Shown piece by piece: positions 1 through 6,506 of a stretch of DNA of 27,597 nucleotides. Each line of letters starts with the position of its first letter. Position 1 is the first letter of the stretch. A program made the translations under genes and the position numbers. The notes under the pieces were generated by a model that saw only the letters and a program-made list of their open reading frames with translations, did not search any database and was not told the DNA's origin. Source of the stretch: a virus; IMG/VR virus record IMGVR_UViG_3300028025_003102, positions 1 through 27,597 of that record, one strand, 5' to 3'.

Positions 1-2
1 TA

Positions 3-107
3 CTCGTGTCTGTAGTTGCTGTTGGAGCAGCAGTACAGGCAGCCGCAGGAGCAGCCACTAGTGCAGCAGCCGCTGCCGCTAGTTCAACATCTAGTAGAAA
101 GAACTAA
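3..107 (+). CDS. C-terminal end of an Ala-rich protein (partial)
   Basis: An open frame enters from the left edge and ends at TAA 105-107, one base before the next start codon. The 34 visible residues are almost all Ala, Val, Gly, Ser and Thr, with a run of six alanines and the basic end SSRKN. The tight spacing to the holin-like gene suggests the same operon. The composition could be a hydrophobic or low-complexity tail of a virion or membrane protein. The missing N-terminus prevents any functional call. Confidence 0.6.
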   Translation, partial: LVSVVAVGAAVQAAAGAATSAAAAAASSTSSRKN

Positions 108-108
108 C

Positions 109-276
109 ATGAAGAAATTCCTTAACGACATCATAGGTCAGATTTGGACCTTGCTTGGTATGTTCGTTGCTTGGATTGTTCTGGAAGGTACTGCTAAAGA
201 GGTAGTCGGTTGGGGAATTATTATCTCTTCCGTTATCTGGTTGGTTACTTTTCCACTGCGAAACAACGACGAATAA
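109..276 (+). CDS. Putative two-TM holin
   Basis: A 55-residue protein starting MKKFLNDIIG. Two hydrophobic stretches, about residues 9-27 and 33-49, are separated by a short charged turn (EGTAKE), and the end is hydrophilic (RNNDE). This is the layout of small two-TM holins, which make lesions in the inner membrane that release or activate the endolysin. ATG 109 is chosen because the upstream frame ends at 107 and the in-frame extension back to 16 would overlap that gene with an unnatural Gln/Leu/Pro-rich leader. A peptidoglycan peptidase follows 34 bases downstream, which supports a lysis role. No family was recognised by sequence, so the call rests on topology and context. Confidence 0.6.
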   Translation: MKKFLNDIIGQIWTLLGMFVAWIVLEGTAKEVVGWGIIISSVIWLVTFPLRNNDE

Positions 277-310
277 GCGACAATAGACATATACCCTCGA
301 AAGGATTAAC

Positions 311-844
311 ATGTCAGAAGAACTAAAGTATTACGAACCATTTCCAGCAAAGACTCGTGGAGATGAGCTAGGTAATCTAGCACCATACCGCAACGGACGT
401 CCACACCGTGGACAGGACTGGGCTCCTAAGGAGAACTCTCCTATCAAGGCAATCTGCGACGGAACTGTCGGTCTATCAGACTGGTCAGACGTTCTAGGCC
501 ACTTCATTGTTCACTCATCAAAAGATGGTAAGCACTGGATTCTTTACGCGCACTTGGCAAAGGAGTCGACCCTAAAGAAGGGTGACAAGGTTGTTGGTGG
601 CGAGACTGTACTAGGTCTAGTTGGTGGCGGAAGAAACACCCCGTCAGGTTCTGCATCAACTGGTGCTCACCTACACATGACTGTAGCAACAATGGGTAAG
701 AACTTCTCAGGAGTAGAAGCACACCTTCTACCATTTGAGCGTCTAGTTGACCCGCTAACCCTTTTCACAGCAGAGCCTAAGAAGTCTGTTGCAGCCAAGG
801 TTGTTACAGCAGTTAAAAAAGTAGTACCTACTAAAAAGGCCTAA
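311..844 (+). CDS. M23-family peptidoglycan endopeptidase (endolysin)
   Basis: A 177-residue protein with the LytM/M23 zinc-metallopeptidase signature: HRGQD (His32 and Asp36), YAH (His81) and AHLH (His120, His122). These fit the HxxxD and HxH zinc and catalytic motifs of enzymes that cut peptide cross-bridges in peptidoglycan. The domain covers about residues 15-150. The last 25 residues are a basic Lys/Ala/Val tail (AKVVTAVKKVVPTKK) that may bind membrane or wall. There is no signal peptide, so export would depend on the holin-like protein upstream. An AAAGGA ribosome site precedes ATG 311. There is no separate wall-binding domain. It is most likely the lysin, although M23 domains also occur in virion-associated hydrolases. 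Confidence 0.85.
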   Translation: MSEELKYYEPFPAKTRGDELGNLAPYRNGRPHRGQDWAPKENSPIKAICDGTVGLSDWSDVLGHFIVHSSKDGKHWILYAHLAKESTLKKGDKVVGGETVLGLVGGGRNTPSGSASTGAHLHMTVATMGKNFSGVEAHLLPFERLVDPLTLFTAEPKKSVAAKVVTAVKKVVPTKKA

Positions 845-1045
845 ATGATTCATCGAAAACCCGTGGTGCCAAATAACCGCTCAATCAAAACTTTGATGAG
901 TGAGTTTAATACACCACGGGTTTTTGCTAATCAAAATAGAAATGCTGGTAGACAACTTGCTAGCGTAAGAACAATTTCTGGTAGAGGACGGAGCATGGAC
1001 GGCTCTTCAGGTGGGCCAACCAGAGTAGGCAGAAAACGAGGATAA
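845..1045 (+). CDS. Small basic protein, unknown function
   Basis: A 66-residue Arg/Asn/Ser-rich protein ending GGPTRVGRKRG. ATG 845 directly abuts the stop of the peptidase gene, and the next gene starts one base after this stop, so translational coupling is likely. A second in-frame ATG at 896 (MSEFNTP) gives a more natural N-terminus. The region between the two starts lies in a large inverted repeat (856-924), so the first 17 codons may be untranslated structure rather than protein. No family was recognised. Confidence 0.5.
   Translation: MIHRKPVVPNNRSIKTLMSEFNTPRVFANQNRNAGRQLASVRTISGRGRSMDGSSGGPTRVGRKRG
856..924 (+). repeat. 13-bp inverted repeat with nested hairpin
   Basis: AAAACCCGTGGTG at 856-868 is perfectly complementary to CACCACGGGTTTT at 912-924, followed by one more T. 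The 43-base loop holds a second perfect pairing, ATCAAA 884-889 with TTTGAT 892-897, around the ATG at 896. The outer stem ends in a T run, like an intrinsic terminator, but the loop is unusually long. It lies directly after the lysin gene and could be an attenuator or a translation-control element. Confidence 0.55.
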
Positions 1046-1046
1046 T

Positions 1047-1391
1047 ATGGAGCAGGTTGTACTATATTGGGCTGCTGGCGTAATTACCGTCGGAACTGCG
1101 TTTGGAATGCTTTGGAGGCTTCTAAGGCCACTATGTGCCCGTTTACATACTCTTATGGATAATTGGGATACTTTTATGCGGGATTGGGATGGGGAACCCG
1201 CTGCACCTGGTCGTTCCGCCGTGCCAGGTGTCATGGAGCGCTTAAACCGTATTGACGGTGAGTTGAAGCGAAACGGCGGCTCTTCTATGAAAGATGCAAT
1301 TAATCGAGTTGAGAAGAAATTGTCTCAGATTGATGCTAGGCTCGACGATGGTAATAAACGATTCGATACAATTGAGGAGAAAATACTGTGA
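1047..1391 (+). CDS. Membrane-anchored coiled-coil protein, DUF2746-like
   Basis: A 114-residue protein with one N-terminal membrane segment (about residues 4-26), a Trp/Asp-rich linker (DNWDTFMRDWDGEPAAPG), a PGVMERLNRID segment, the motif NGGSSMKDAINRVEKKL, and a C-terminal coiled coil. This order matches a small membrane protein family common beside lysin genes in phages of Actinobacteria (known to me as DUF2746). Its role is not established; a holin accessory or spanin-like envelope role has been considered for such proteins. The neighbours are lysis genes. The stop overlaps the GTG start of the next gene by three bases (GTGA). Confidence 0.65.
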   Translation: MEQVVLYWAAGVITVGTAFGMLWRLLRPLCARLHTLMDNWDTFMRDWDGEPAAPGRSAVPGVMERLNRIDGELKRNGGSSMKDAINRVEKKLSQIDARLDDGNKRFDTIEEKIL

Positions 1392-1798
1392 TTACACCTA
1401 AATTTAATAAAGGCCGCCTAGGCAACTCTAACGCTATTGGTGATGCTATTAAAGCTATTGCGGGACCTATTGCAAAAAGAAAAGATAAGCAATCTGAGTT
1501 AAACCGTCAAGCGTACAATAAGCAAGTCAAAGAAGCTGAAAAAGTTGCTGCTAAGAAACAGAAGGCTGCAGATAAACAAGATGTGGCTGCTAAGACCTAC
1601 AAGCAAGACCCAATAAAAGGTAAAAAAGGAAAACCCCTAACACCTGCTGAGAAAAAGAAAAACATTGCTATAAGAAAGCAAAATGAGGCAGCAACTTCTT
1701 ACATGAGTTATTCTCCAGATAAAGTCTCTGTTAAGGCTACCTCTACTGGTAACTCTAAAGGCCGTCCCAACACAAACGCTTCTACAAAAAACAGCTAA
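1388..1798 (+). CDS. Lysine-rich protein, N-terminal part before a frame break
   Basis: GTG start at 1388 overlapping the previous stop. The 136 residues are dominated by Lys, Ala, Gln and Asn (for example KEAEKVAAKKQKAADKQD), mostly predicted helix. The frame ends at TAA 1796 just after a run of six A (1786-1791). Immediately beyond, the +1 frame carries Lys/Ala/Pro/Thr-rich sequence of the same character to 1952, so the gene probably encodes one protein of about 190 residues. No domain was recognised. The composition resembles the basic proteins at 19766-22557, and DNA- or membrane-binding is possible. Confidence 0.6.
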   Translation: MITPKFNKGRLGNSNAIGDAIKAIAGPIAKRKDKQSELNRQAYNKQVKEAEKVAAKKQKAADKQDVAAKTYKQDPIKGKKGKPLTPAEKKKNIAIRKQNEAATSYMSYSPDKVSVKATSTGNSKGRPNTNASTKNS

Positions 1799-1952
1799 GG
1801 TTAAACCACCTACAGCACCTAAACCAACAGTTAATAAGACTGGTGCAAGAAACGTGCGTAAAGCCACTAAGGTAACTAAGGTTGCTCCGGTAGCAAAGAC
1901 TAAAGCACCTGCCGCTCCAGGTAGACGTAAGAACGGTGCTCCAAAAATCTAA
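1788..1952 (+). CDS. Continuation of the lysine-rich protein in the +1 frame
   Basis: Reading from AAA 1788 gives 54 residues beginning KTAKVKPPTAPKPT and ending GRRKNGAPKI before TAA 1950-1952. There is no credible start codon or ribosome site, and the composition continues that of the upstream frame. A +1 slip of the P-site tRNA from AAA 1787-1789 to AAA 1788-1790 would join the two. A one-base overcall in the A run, or a true frameshift mutation, is equally compatible. The C-terminus resembles basic Pro/Ala/Lys nucleic-acid-binding tails. Confidence 0.55.
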   Translation, partial: KTAKVKPPTAPKPTVNKTGARNVRKATKVTKVAPVAKTKAPAAPGRRKNGAPKI

Positions 1953-1954
1953 TA

Positions 1955-1984
1955 TTGCGTTTATGCTTTAAATTTTTATAAAAT
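1955..1984 (+). promoter_or_regulatory. Candidate promoter upstream of the small zinc-protein gene
   Basis: TTGCGT (1955-1960) and TATAAA (1977-1982) are separated by 16 bases, close to a sigma-70-type layout. They lie in the AT-rich gap after the lysine-rich gene, 39 bases before the next start. TAAGGCA follows at 1984-1990, and the same 7-mer recurs in the gaps at 5953 and 8509. Pattern match only. Confidence 0.35.
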
Positions 1985-2020
1985 AAGGCAATCTTAATAT
2001 TAGAATTAAAGGAGTTTACT

Positions 2021-2257
2021 ATGGCTAATTGTGCTAACTGCAGTTCAGATGCTTTATATGTTTACCAGCTAACCGCTGAGTATGGTATTAACTATTGCCA
2101 ACGTCACCTCCCTTCGTTTCTATCCCGTGGTCCTCAGCCAAACCTATTTGCAGCTCCAGTAGAAGCTCCAGTAGTTGAGACACCTGCAAAAGGCAAGAAA
2201 AGCCAGGCAGTAGCTGAGCCTGAAGACGTGGTAGAAGACGATGCCCCTAATTCGTAA
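2021..2257 (+). CDS. Small zinc-binding-like protein
   Basis: A 78-residue protein preceded by a strong AAAGGAG site. Cys4, Cys7, Cys26 and His29 (CANC ... YCQRH) form a likely treble-clef or ribbon zinc site. The second half is a low-complexity tail, Ala/Pro/Val/Glu-rich with GKGKKSQ and an acidic end. Comparable short CxxC...CxxH proteins are common in actinobacterial phages, without known function. Its stop lies inside the next gene (17-base overlap), so the two are probably translated together. Confidence 0.7.
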   Translation: MANCANCSSDALYVYQLTAEYGINYCQRHLPSFLSRGPQPNLFAAPVEAPVVETPAKGKKSQAVAEPEDVVEDDAPNS

Positions 2258-2483
2258 GTTTGCCGTACAGGGACACGCTGTCCCCAACGGCTATAGCAGT
2301 CCCCGTGGACCGTTCCCGCCTGAGATTTTCGCGCAGAATCCTAGGGCGTATGACGAATCATTTCAATCCGACTCCTTACCCGAAGCATTTGATGGCATAC
2401 GTATGTTTAGGTGTAAATATTGCACTGACATACTCTACGAGGATGAATTAACTAACCATGATTGCAATCAGGAAGAAGAATAA
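2241..2483 (+). CDS. Small zinc-finger-like protein
   Basis: An 80-residue protein with a Pro/Gly-rich N-terminal half and a C-terminal metal site: Cys58, Cys61, His73, Cys75 (FRCKYCTDIL ... TNHDC), then an acidic QEEE end. ATG 2241 overlaps the preceding gene by 17 bases with no strong ribosome site, fitting translational coupling. The next gene starts two bases after its stop. It may act in nucleic acid or protein binding; no named family was recognised. Confidence 0.65.
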   Translation: MPLIRKFAVQGHAVPNGYSSPRGPFPPEIFAQNPRAYDESFQSDSLPEAFDGIRMFRCKYCTDILYEDELTNHDCNQEEE

Positions 2484-2485
2484 AA

Positions 2486-3139
2486 ATGGCAACAAATAAC
2501 AATGGAAACCTGCTGGATTCAGCAGGAAACATCGCTGTCGACTTTGTATGGGGTAACTTTCCTCTACAGCCAAACGACCAGCGTCCAGACACAGCAACAG
2601 GTCGTCTAGACTTTGCTCTAGATAACCACGTAATTGCTCAAACAGGTTGGAATGGCTACCCTGGATACGAGCCAAACACCGATGGTGAGTATGTCTCAGG
2701 CACACCGTTCATCGTTGTACCTAACGTTCTAGGTCTAACCACTGCTTTGGCTTTGGATGCACTTAAGGATGCTGGTTACGTAACAGCTAACATCACTACT
2801 GCATCTGCTGCAACCAACACAGCTGGTGTAGTAACAGCAGCTTCTCGTACAGCAGGTTCTGGTGTTACAACCATTACTGACTCATCACACGGATTCGTTA
2901 CAGGCAACAAGGTAACAATCACTAGCGTAGATGCTTCTGTAAACGGAGTTGGCTATGTTGTTACCAAGCTAACCGACAACACCTTTACAATCACAACTAC
3001 AGCTACCACAGCGTTGGCTCTTACAGGCTTGACTGGTGGAGTAGTTGCAGTAGCTGGAACTATCAAGTCTCAGACAGTTGCTGCTGGTGCAGACAGCATC
3101 GCACTTGGCACCACAATCAGCATTACTCCTTGGGCTTAA
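2486..3139 (+). CDS. PASTA-domain protein with an inserted beta module
   Basis: A 217-residue protein. Residues about 1-70 are unrecognised (Asn, Asp and Gly rich, with FVWGNFPLQPNDQRPDT). A PASTA domain begins at about residue 77 (VVPNVLGLTTALALDALKDA) and finishes at about 189-215 (IKSQTVAAGADS, GTTISIT). Between the halves sits a Thr/Val-rich module (about 116-188) with SHGFVTGNKVTITSV, VNGVGYVV and NTFTITT. PASTA domains bind peptidoglycan fragments or act as beta modules on virion surfaces, so this may be a virion or decoration protein that touches the cell wall. ATG 2486 is chosen over an in-frame ATG at 2462, which overlaps the upstream gene and has no clean leader. Confidence 0.7.
   Translation: MATNNNGNLLDSAGNIAVDFVWGNFPLQPNDQRPDTATGRLDFALDNHVIAQTGWNGYPGYEPNTDGEYVSGTPFIVVPNVLGLTTALALDALKDAGYVTANITTASAATNTAGVVTAASRTAGSGVTTITDSSHGFVTGNKVTITSVDASVNGVGYVVTKLTDNTFTITTTATTALALTGLTGGVVAVAGTIKSQTVAAGADSIALGTTISITPWA
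2831..3049 (+). repeat. Recurrent beta module, copy 1 (inside PASTA)
   Basis: It encodes TAASRTAGSG, then SHGFVTGNKVTITSVD, SVNGVGYVVTKL, NTFTITT and TATTALALTGLTG. It is closest to copy 2 (12127-12360), which shares TAASRTAGS, the HG..xGN.V.IT core, the VNG turn and TATTALA.TGLTG. Codons differ at many synonymous positions between the two copies, so this is not a recent duplication. Confidence 0.75.
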
Positions 3140-3156
3140 GTCTTAGGAAGTAACTA

Positions 3157-3798
3157 ATGCCTAATCTCGAGGGAGTGACGCCTGGCGGCTATGATGATGC
3201 CGCAGCGTCCTCCCTTGAGAAGGGTATGACAGCCGATGCTGAAGGCAATCTTTTTTATCAGCAATTTCCAAACTCTAGGTATGCAGGACAATATAACCCC
3301 GTAGAGTATGACGAAATTGAGGGTAACCCAGAAGAACCCGCTCCACTTACAGATGTACCTACATCATCAACAAATGTTAGGCGTCCCCGCACAGTAGCTG
3401 CTGGTTATGACGAGCAAAGAAAAGTTCTTACTGTAATGTTCCGTGATGGAACTCTTTTTAATTATTACGACGTTGACCCGGGTACGTGGAAAACATTCCA
3501 CAACTCTTATTCTAAAGGTCCTATGTTGAACCTTTACAGCAAAGGCACTTACAGCCCTGGAGCGCTTTTGATGTCTCCTCACACCTACGGTCCAGCAGAT
3601 GTGTCGAATGTAAGCCCTGAAGTTTTAGCAACTATTTACCGTGTTGCAAGAGCAAGCCAATTCCGCTATGCTTCTAATAAGGGTACAGTGTACCGCACTG
3701 CCCAAGGTAAAGGCTTTTCAGCTCCTAAATCAAAAGGTGGTAGAGCACCAAAAAACTCTCCGCCTGCTGCAAAGGCACACAGACCCCACAAACCATAG
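3157..3798 (+). CDS. KTSC-domain protein
   Basis: A 213-residue protein. The middle (about residues 75-135) reads VAAGYDEQRKVLTVMFRDG, then NYYDVDPGTWKTF, then SKGPMLNLY, matching the KTSC domain (a YD...L.V.F..G..Y.Y.DV pattern), a small fold of unclear function found in phage and bacterial proteins. The N-terminal 70 residues are acidic and disordered-looking. The C-terminal 45 are Lys/Pro/Gly rich (GGRAPKNSPPAAKAHRPHKP). The start is supported by AGGAAG upstream. It lies between a probable surface protein and the packaging genes. Role unknown; a minor virion or assembly protein is possible. Confidence 0.7.
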   Translation: MPNLEGVTPGGYDDAAASSLEKGMTADAEGNLFYQQFPNSRYAGQYNPVEYDEIEGNPEEPAPLTDVPTSSTNVRRPRTVAAGYDEQRKVLTVMFRDGTLFNYYDVDPGTWKTFHNSYSKGPMLNLYSKGTYSPGALLMSPHTYGPADVSNVSPEVLATIYRVARASQFRYASNKGTVYRTAQGKGFSAPKSKGGRAPKNSPPAAKAHRPHKP

Positions 3799-3804
3799 GA
3801 ACAC

Positions 3805-4131
3805 ATGCCCAAGGTACACAACATCGGAAAACAACACTTTTTTCAATATATGCGGTTCCCTGCTCAATGGGGGCGTAAGATTGCAGTTAAAGGCTACACT
3901 CAAGAAATAAGAGAGCCCTTTAGAACCTCAGAGCCATGGATTATTAGGATGCCGTTCTACAGAGCCCTTATACTTGGTAAATGGACTGGTACACAACCAG
4001 ATGAAGAATCGGCACTACAAAACGCACTAAGAGGACGGATATTAACTGATGAAGATTTTGACAAGGAAAAAGGGTGGACTCCAGCCAAGTACGAAGCTGG
4101 AGAAAAGGGTGTCTGGGATTGGGACGTCTGA
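3805..4131 (+). CDS. Hypothetical protein
   Basis: 108 residues, rich in aromatic residues (HFFQYMRFPAQWGRKI, EPWIIRMPFYRALILGKW), with a C-terminal segment LTDEDFDKEKGWTPAKYEAG and a WDWDV end. AGGA precedes ATG 3805, six bases after the previous stop. No family was recognised. Its position just before the terminase gene and its compact globular composition suggest a real protein. A small-terminase role would fit the position but nothing in the sequence shows the expected DNA-binding helices. Confidence 0.6.
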   Translation: MPKVHNIGKQHFFQYMRFPAQWGRKIAVKGYTQEIREPFRTSEPWIIRMPFYRALILGKWTGTQPDEESALQNALRGRILTDEDFDKEKGWTPAKYEAGEKGVWDWDV

Positions 4132-4138
4132 TTTAATT

Positions 4139-4294
4139 ATGTGGGCTGAAAACGCCCTGTTTGTTATTGGTAAAGAAGTTACCCATCATCAACGCAATAA
4201 AAGTATGGACTCTCTTCTAGAGGCAGAGCTTGGTGCAGAAGCCTTACTTGCTATTGTTCGTGAGTTAAAGAAACGTGCTGAAAATGAATGGTGA
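4139..4294 (+). CDS. Small helical protein upstream of terminase
   Basis: 51 residues from ATG 4139 (MWAENALFVIGKEV), probably all helical, ending LLAIVRELKKRAENEW. An in-frame start at 4049 would overlap the previous gene by 83 bases with an atypical leader, so the later start, eight bases after the previous stop, is preferred. It overlaps the terminase start. No family was recognised. Confidence 0.5.
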   Translation: MWAENALFVIGKEVTHHQRNKSMDSLLEAELGAEALLAIVRELKKRAENEW

Positions 4295-5942
4295 TTACGA
4301 AGAAGAATATCGTGATGACGATGAACAATACGAGGATAACCCCTGGGCCCTAGATGACGAGGACGAAGACGAACAATTTGAGGAGATTACTCCTGAAATG
4401 TACGCCGAGGAAAGCCTCGATGAGTTTGAAGAGCTAGACGAAGAAGACGACCTAGACGAGTTTTCTCAAGATTTTGTTGACCGATTAATTGACAAAATGA
4501 TGCAATTTATGGTTGTGTTGGTTGGACACGACCTACACCCATATCAGAAGCCTTTAGCTAGAAGAATGATGGAATCTATCATCATTAACGACGGTGAAGA
4601 AATTACAGCTCTTGCTGCCCGTCAGTCAGGTAAGTCAGAAACAATTGCTGACACAGTATCTACTCTCATGGTTCTGCTTCCAAGACTTGCTAATATATAC
4701 CCAGAGCTTCTAGGCAAATATAAAGATGGTTTGATGGTGGGTCTATTTGCTCCTACTGAATCACAGGCTGAAACACTATTCAGCAGAACTGTAACTCGAC
4801 TTAGCTCTGAGCGAGCCCTAGATGTATTGAGCGACCCAGAGATTGATGATGTTGCCGCTAAGGTAGGTGGCGTTACCAAAATGATTAGGCTAAAGAAGTC
4901 AGGCAGTAGCCTCACAATGATGACTGCTAACCCACGAGCAAAGATTGAGTCTAAGTCGTTCCACCTTATCGTTATTGACGAATGTCAAGAAGCAGATGAC
5001 TTTATTGTGAATAAGTCTATCTCTCCTATGCGTGCCTACTACGCGGGTACCATGGTAAAGACTGGAACACCTACCACTTCTAAGAATAACTTTTATCGCT
5101 CTATCCAGTTAAATAGGCGTAGACAAACAGGTAAACGAGCTAGACAGAACCACTTCCAGTGGGACTGGAGAGACGTATCAAAATATAACGATAACTATAA
5201 TCGGTTCATTAAAAAAGAAACGTTACGTATTGGAGAAGATTCAGATGAGTTTCAGATGTCGTACAACTGCAAATGGCTACTTGAACGAGGAATGTTTGTT
5301 ACGAGTTCCATTATGGATGACCTTGGTGACACATCTCAAGAACTCGTCAAAGTCTGGCATCAAACCCCTGTTGTGGTCGGAGTCGACCCAGCTAGAAAAA
5401 TGGACTCCACTGTTGTTACAGTTGTCTGGGTTGACTGGGACCGTCCCGATGAGTTTGGCTATTTTGACCATAGAATCCTTAACTGGCTCGAAATCCAAGG
5501 AGACGACTGGGAAGAACAATACTTCCAAATAGTTAACTTCCTATCTAATTACGACGTACTAGCCATCGGAGTTGACGCCAACGGTGTTGGTGACGTAGTA
5601 GCTCAGCGTTTAAAGGTTCTTATGCCTCGTGCAGAAGTTATCCCTCTAACATCTAGCCAATCAGAGCAGTCTGGTAGGTTTAAGCACTTGCAAGCTTTGA
5701 TTCAAAGAGAGATGCTTTCTTTCCCAGCTCACGCAAAGACTAGAAGACTTAACTTGTGGAAGCGTTTTTACCAGCAAATGATTGATGCTGAAATTCAATA
5801 TAAAGGTAATAACTTTACTGTTGCTGCTCCTAGAGAAGCTTATGCACACGATGACTTTGTCGACAGCTTAGCTATTGCTACTTCTCTTACAAAAGAGCTT
5901 GTAATGCCTACTGTAGAAATTGGAACAAATCCTTTTTATTAA
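4284..5942 (+). CDS. terL: Terminase large subunit
   Basis: A 552-residue packaging motor. The ATPase domain has Walker A ARQSGKSE (about 112-119), Walker B LIVIDE (about 228-233) and coupling motif TGTPTTSKN (about 260-268). The RNase H-like nuclease domain shows Asp368 in GVDPA, Asp431 in IGVDANGVGD and the HDDFVDS motif (about 522-528). The enzyme translocates DNA into the prohead through the portal and cuts the concatemer. The first 60 residues are extraordinarily acidic (33 Asp/Glu), which is not usual for the family. GTG 4275 is an alternative start three codons upstream; both overlap the previous gene. Confidence 0.95.
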   Translation: MNGDYEEEYRDDDEQYEDNPWALDDEDEDEQFEEITPEMYAEESLDEFEELDEEDDLDEFSQDFVDRLIDKMMQFMVVLVGHDLHPYQKPLARRMMESIIINDGEEITALAARQSGKSETIADTVSTLMVLLPRLANIYPELLGKYKDGLMVGLFAPTESQAETLFSRTVTRLSSERALDVLSDPEIDDVAAKVGGVTKMIRLKKSGSSLTMMTANPRAKIESKSFHLIVIDECQEADDFIVNKSISPMRAYYAGTMVKTGTPTTSKNNFYRSIQLNRRRQTGKRARQNHFQWDWRDVSKYNDNYNRFIKKETLRIGEDSDEFQMSYNCKWLLERGMFVTSSIMDDLGDTSQELVKVWHQTPVVVGVDPARKMDSTVVTVVWVDWDRPDEFGYFDHRILNWLEIQGDDWEEQYFQIVNFLSNYDVLAIGVDANGVGDVVAQRLKVLMPRAEVIPLTSSQSEQSGRFKHLQALIQREMLSFPAHAKTRRLNLWKRFYQQMIDAEIQYKGNNFTVAAPREAYAHDDFVDSLAIATSLTKELVMPTVEIGTNPFY

Positions 5943-5946
5943 AAGT

Positions 5947-5976
5947 TTGAGTTAAGGCAGAAAAATAACTAATAAA
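5947..5976 (+). promoter_or_regulatory. Repeated 13-base intergenic motif, candidate promoter
   Basis: The 93-base gap 5943-6035 holds TTGAGTTAAGGCA (5947-5959), identical to 8503-8515 in the gap after the portal gene. TAATAA (5970-5975) lies 17 bases after TTGAGT, so a sigma-70-like promoter is possible. The rest of the gap is AT-rich and ends in a strong TTTAAGGAG ribosome site. Confidence 0.4.
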
Positions 5977-6035
5977 GCCCCAAACTAGTAAAGGAAATAC
6001 TCGAGTTTTCCACAATCAAATTTAAGGAGTTCCCC

Positions 6036-6431
6036 ATGGGCCTAGCACCAAACCCAATGTTCCCAGAACGCGCACCACAGGGCTATGAAATGAAGATGGC
6101 AGGCAACGAAGAACGTCGCGGACCACTTCGCTTTGAAGAAGGTATCGCTACTGATACTGACGTACCTACCGACTTCCAGAAGGGCATCATGAACGGCTTT
6201 GCAGCTGCTCCTGGTCGTCCTAACCGCAACGCTCCAGTTTGGCAGAAGCCAGCTGCTGAAACCATGTCAGAACGTGCACACGTAGGTTCTGCATCATGGA
6301 CAGAAGCACCTACCTTCCTTGGTGAATTTGCTCACGGTTCTTACTCACAGAACGCAGAGCAGGTTATTGAAACTAAGGTTGTTTCAGGTGGCCGCGTACA
6401 GCGTCTAAACCCAACAGTCGTAAACGACTAA
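6036..6431 (+). CDS. Hypothetical protein, probably structural
   Basis: 131 residues after a strong TAAGGAG site, with a candidate promoter in the gap upstream. It is rich in Pro, Gly, Arg, Glu and Ala, with no membrane segment (start MGLAPNPMFPERAPQGYEM). Its codon use (GGC, CGT, GCA, AAC) resembles the capsid gene and suggests high expression. It lies between terminase and portal. No family was recognised. A minor capsid or packaging accessory protein is the natural guess from expression signals and position. Confidence 0.6.
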   Translation: MGLAPNPMFPERAPQGYEMKMAGNEERRGPLRFEEGIATDTDVPTDFQKGIMNGFAAAPGRPNRNAPVWQKPAAETMSERAHVGSASWTEAPTFLGEFAHGSYSQNAEQVIETKVVSGGRVQRLNPTVVND

Positions 6432-6447
6432 TTTAAGAGTTTAACAA

Positions 6448-6483
6448 CCTAGCCCCACTGTGCATTAGTAGAGTGGGGTTAGG
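6448..6483 (+). other. 12-bp hairpin between genes
   Basis: CCTAGCCCCACT (6448-6459) pairs with AGTGGGGTTAGG (6472-6483) through a 12-base loop, with one G-T wobble. No T run follows, so it does not look like a classic intrinsic terminator. It may stabilise the 3' end of the upstream mRNA or separate expression of the abundant upstream protein from the portal operon. Confidence 0.6.
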
Positions 6484-6506
6484 AATGTTAAGTCTTGAGG
6501 AGCAAA

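Noticed and set aside
16-108. In-frame N-terminal extension of the holin-like gene
   Set aside because: It overlaps the incoming gene that ends at 107, and its Gln/Leu/Pro-rich sequence is a frame shadow of that gene.
1786-1792. Canonical -1 slippery heptamer A AAA AAC in the correct phase
   Set aside because: A -1 shift is possible but leads to 27 residues (QLRLNHLQHLNQQ...) unlike the upstream protein; the +1 frame continues the Lys/Ala/Pro character, so +1 or a sequencing error is preferred.
4049-4138. Longer N-terminus for the small gene before terminase
   Set aside because: It is a shadow of the overlapping 3805-4131 gene; ATG 4139 avoids the overlap.
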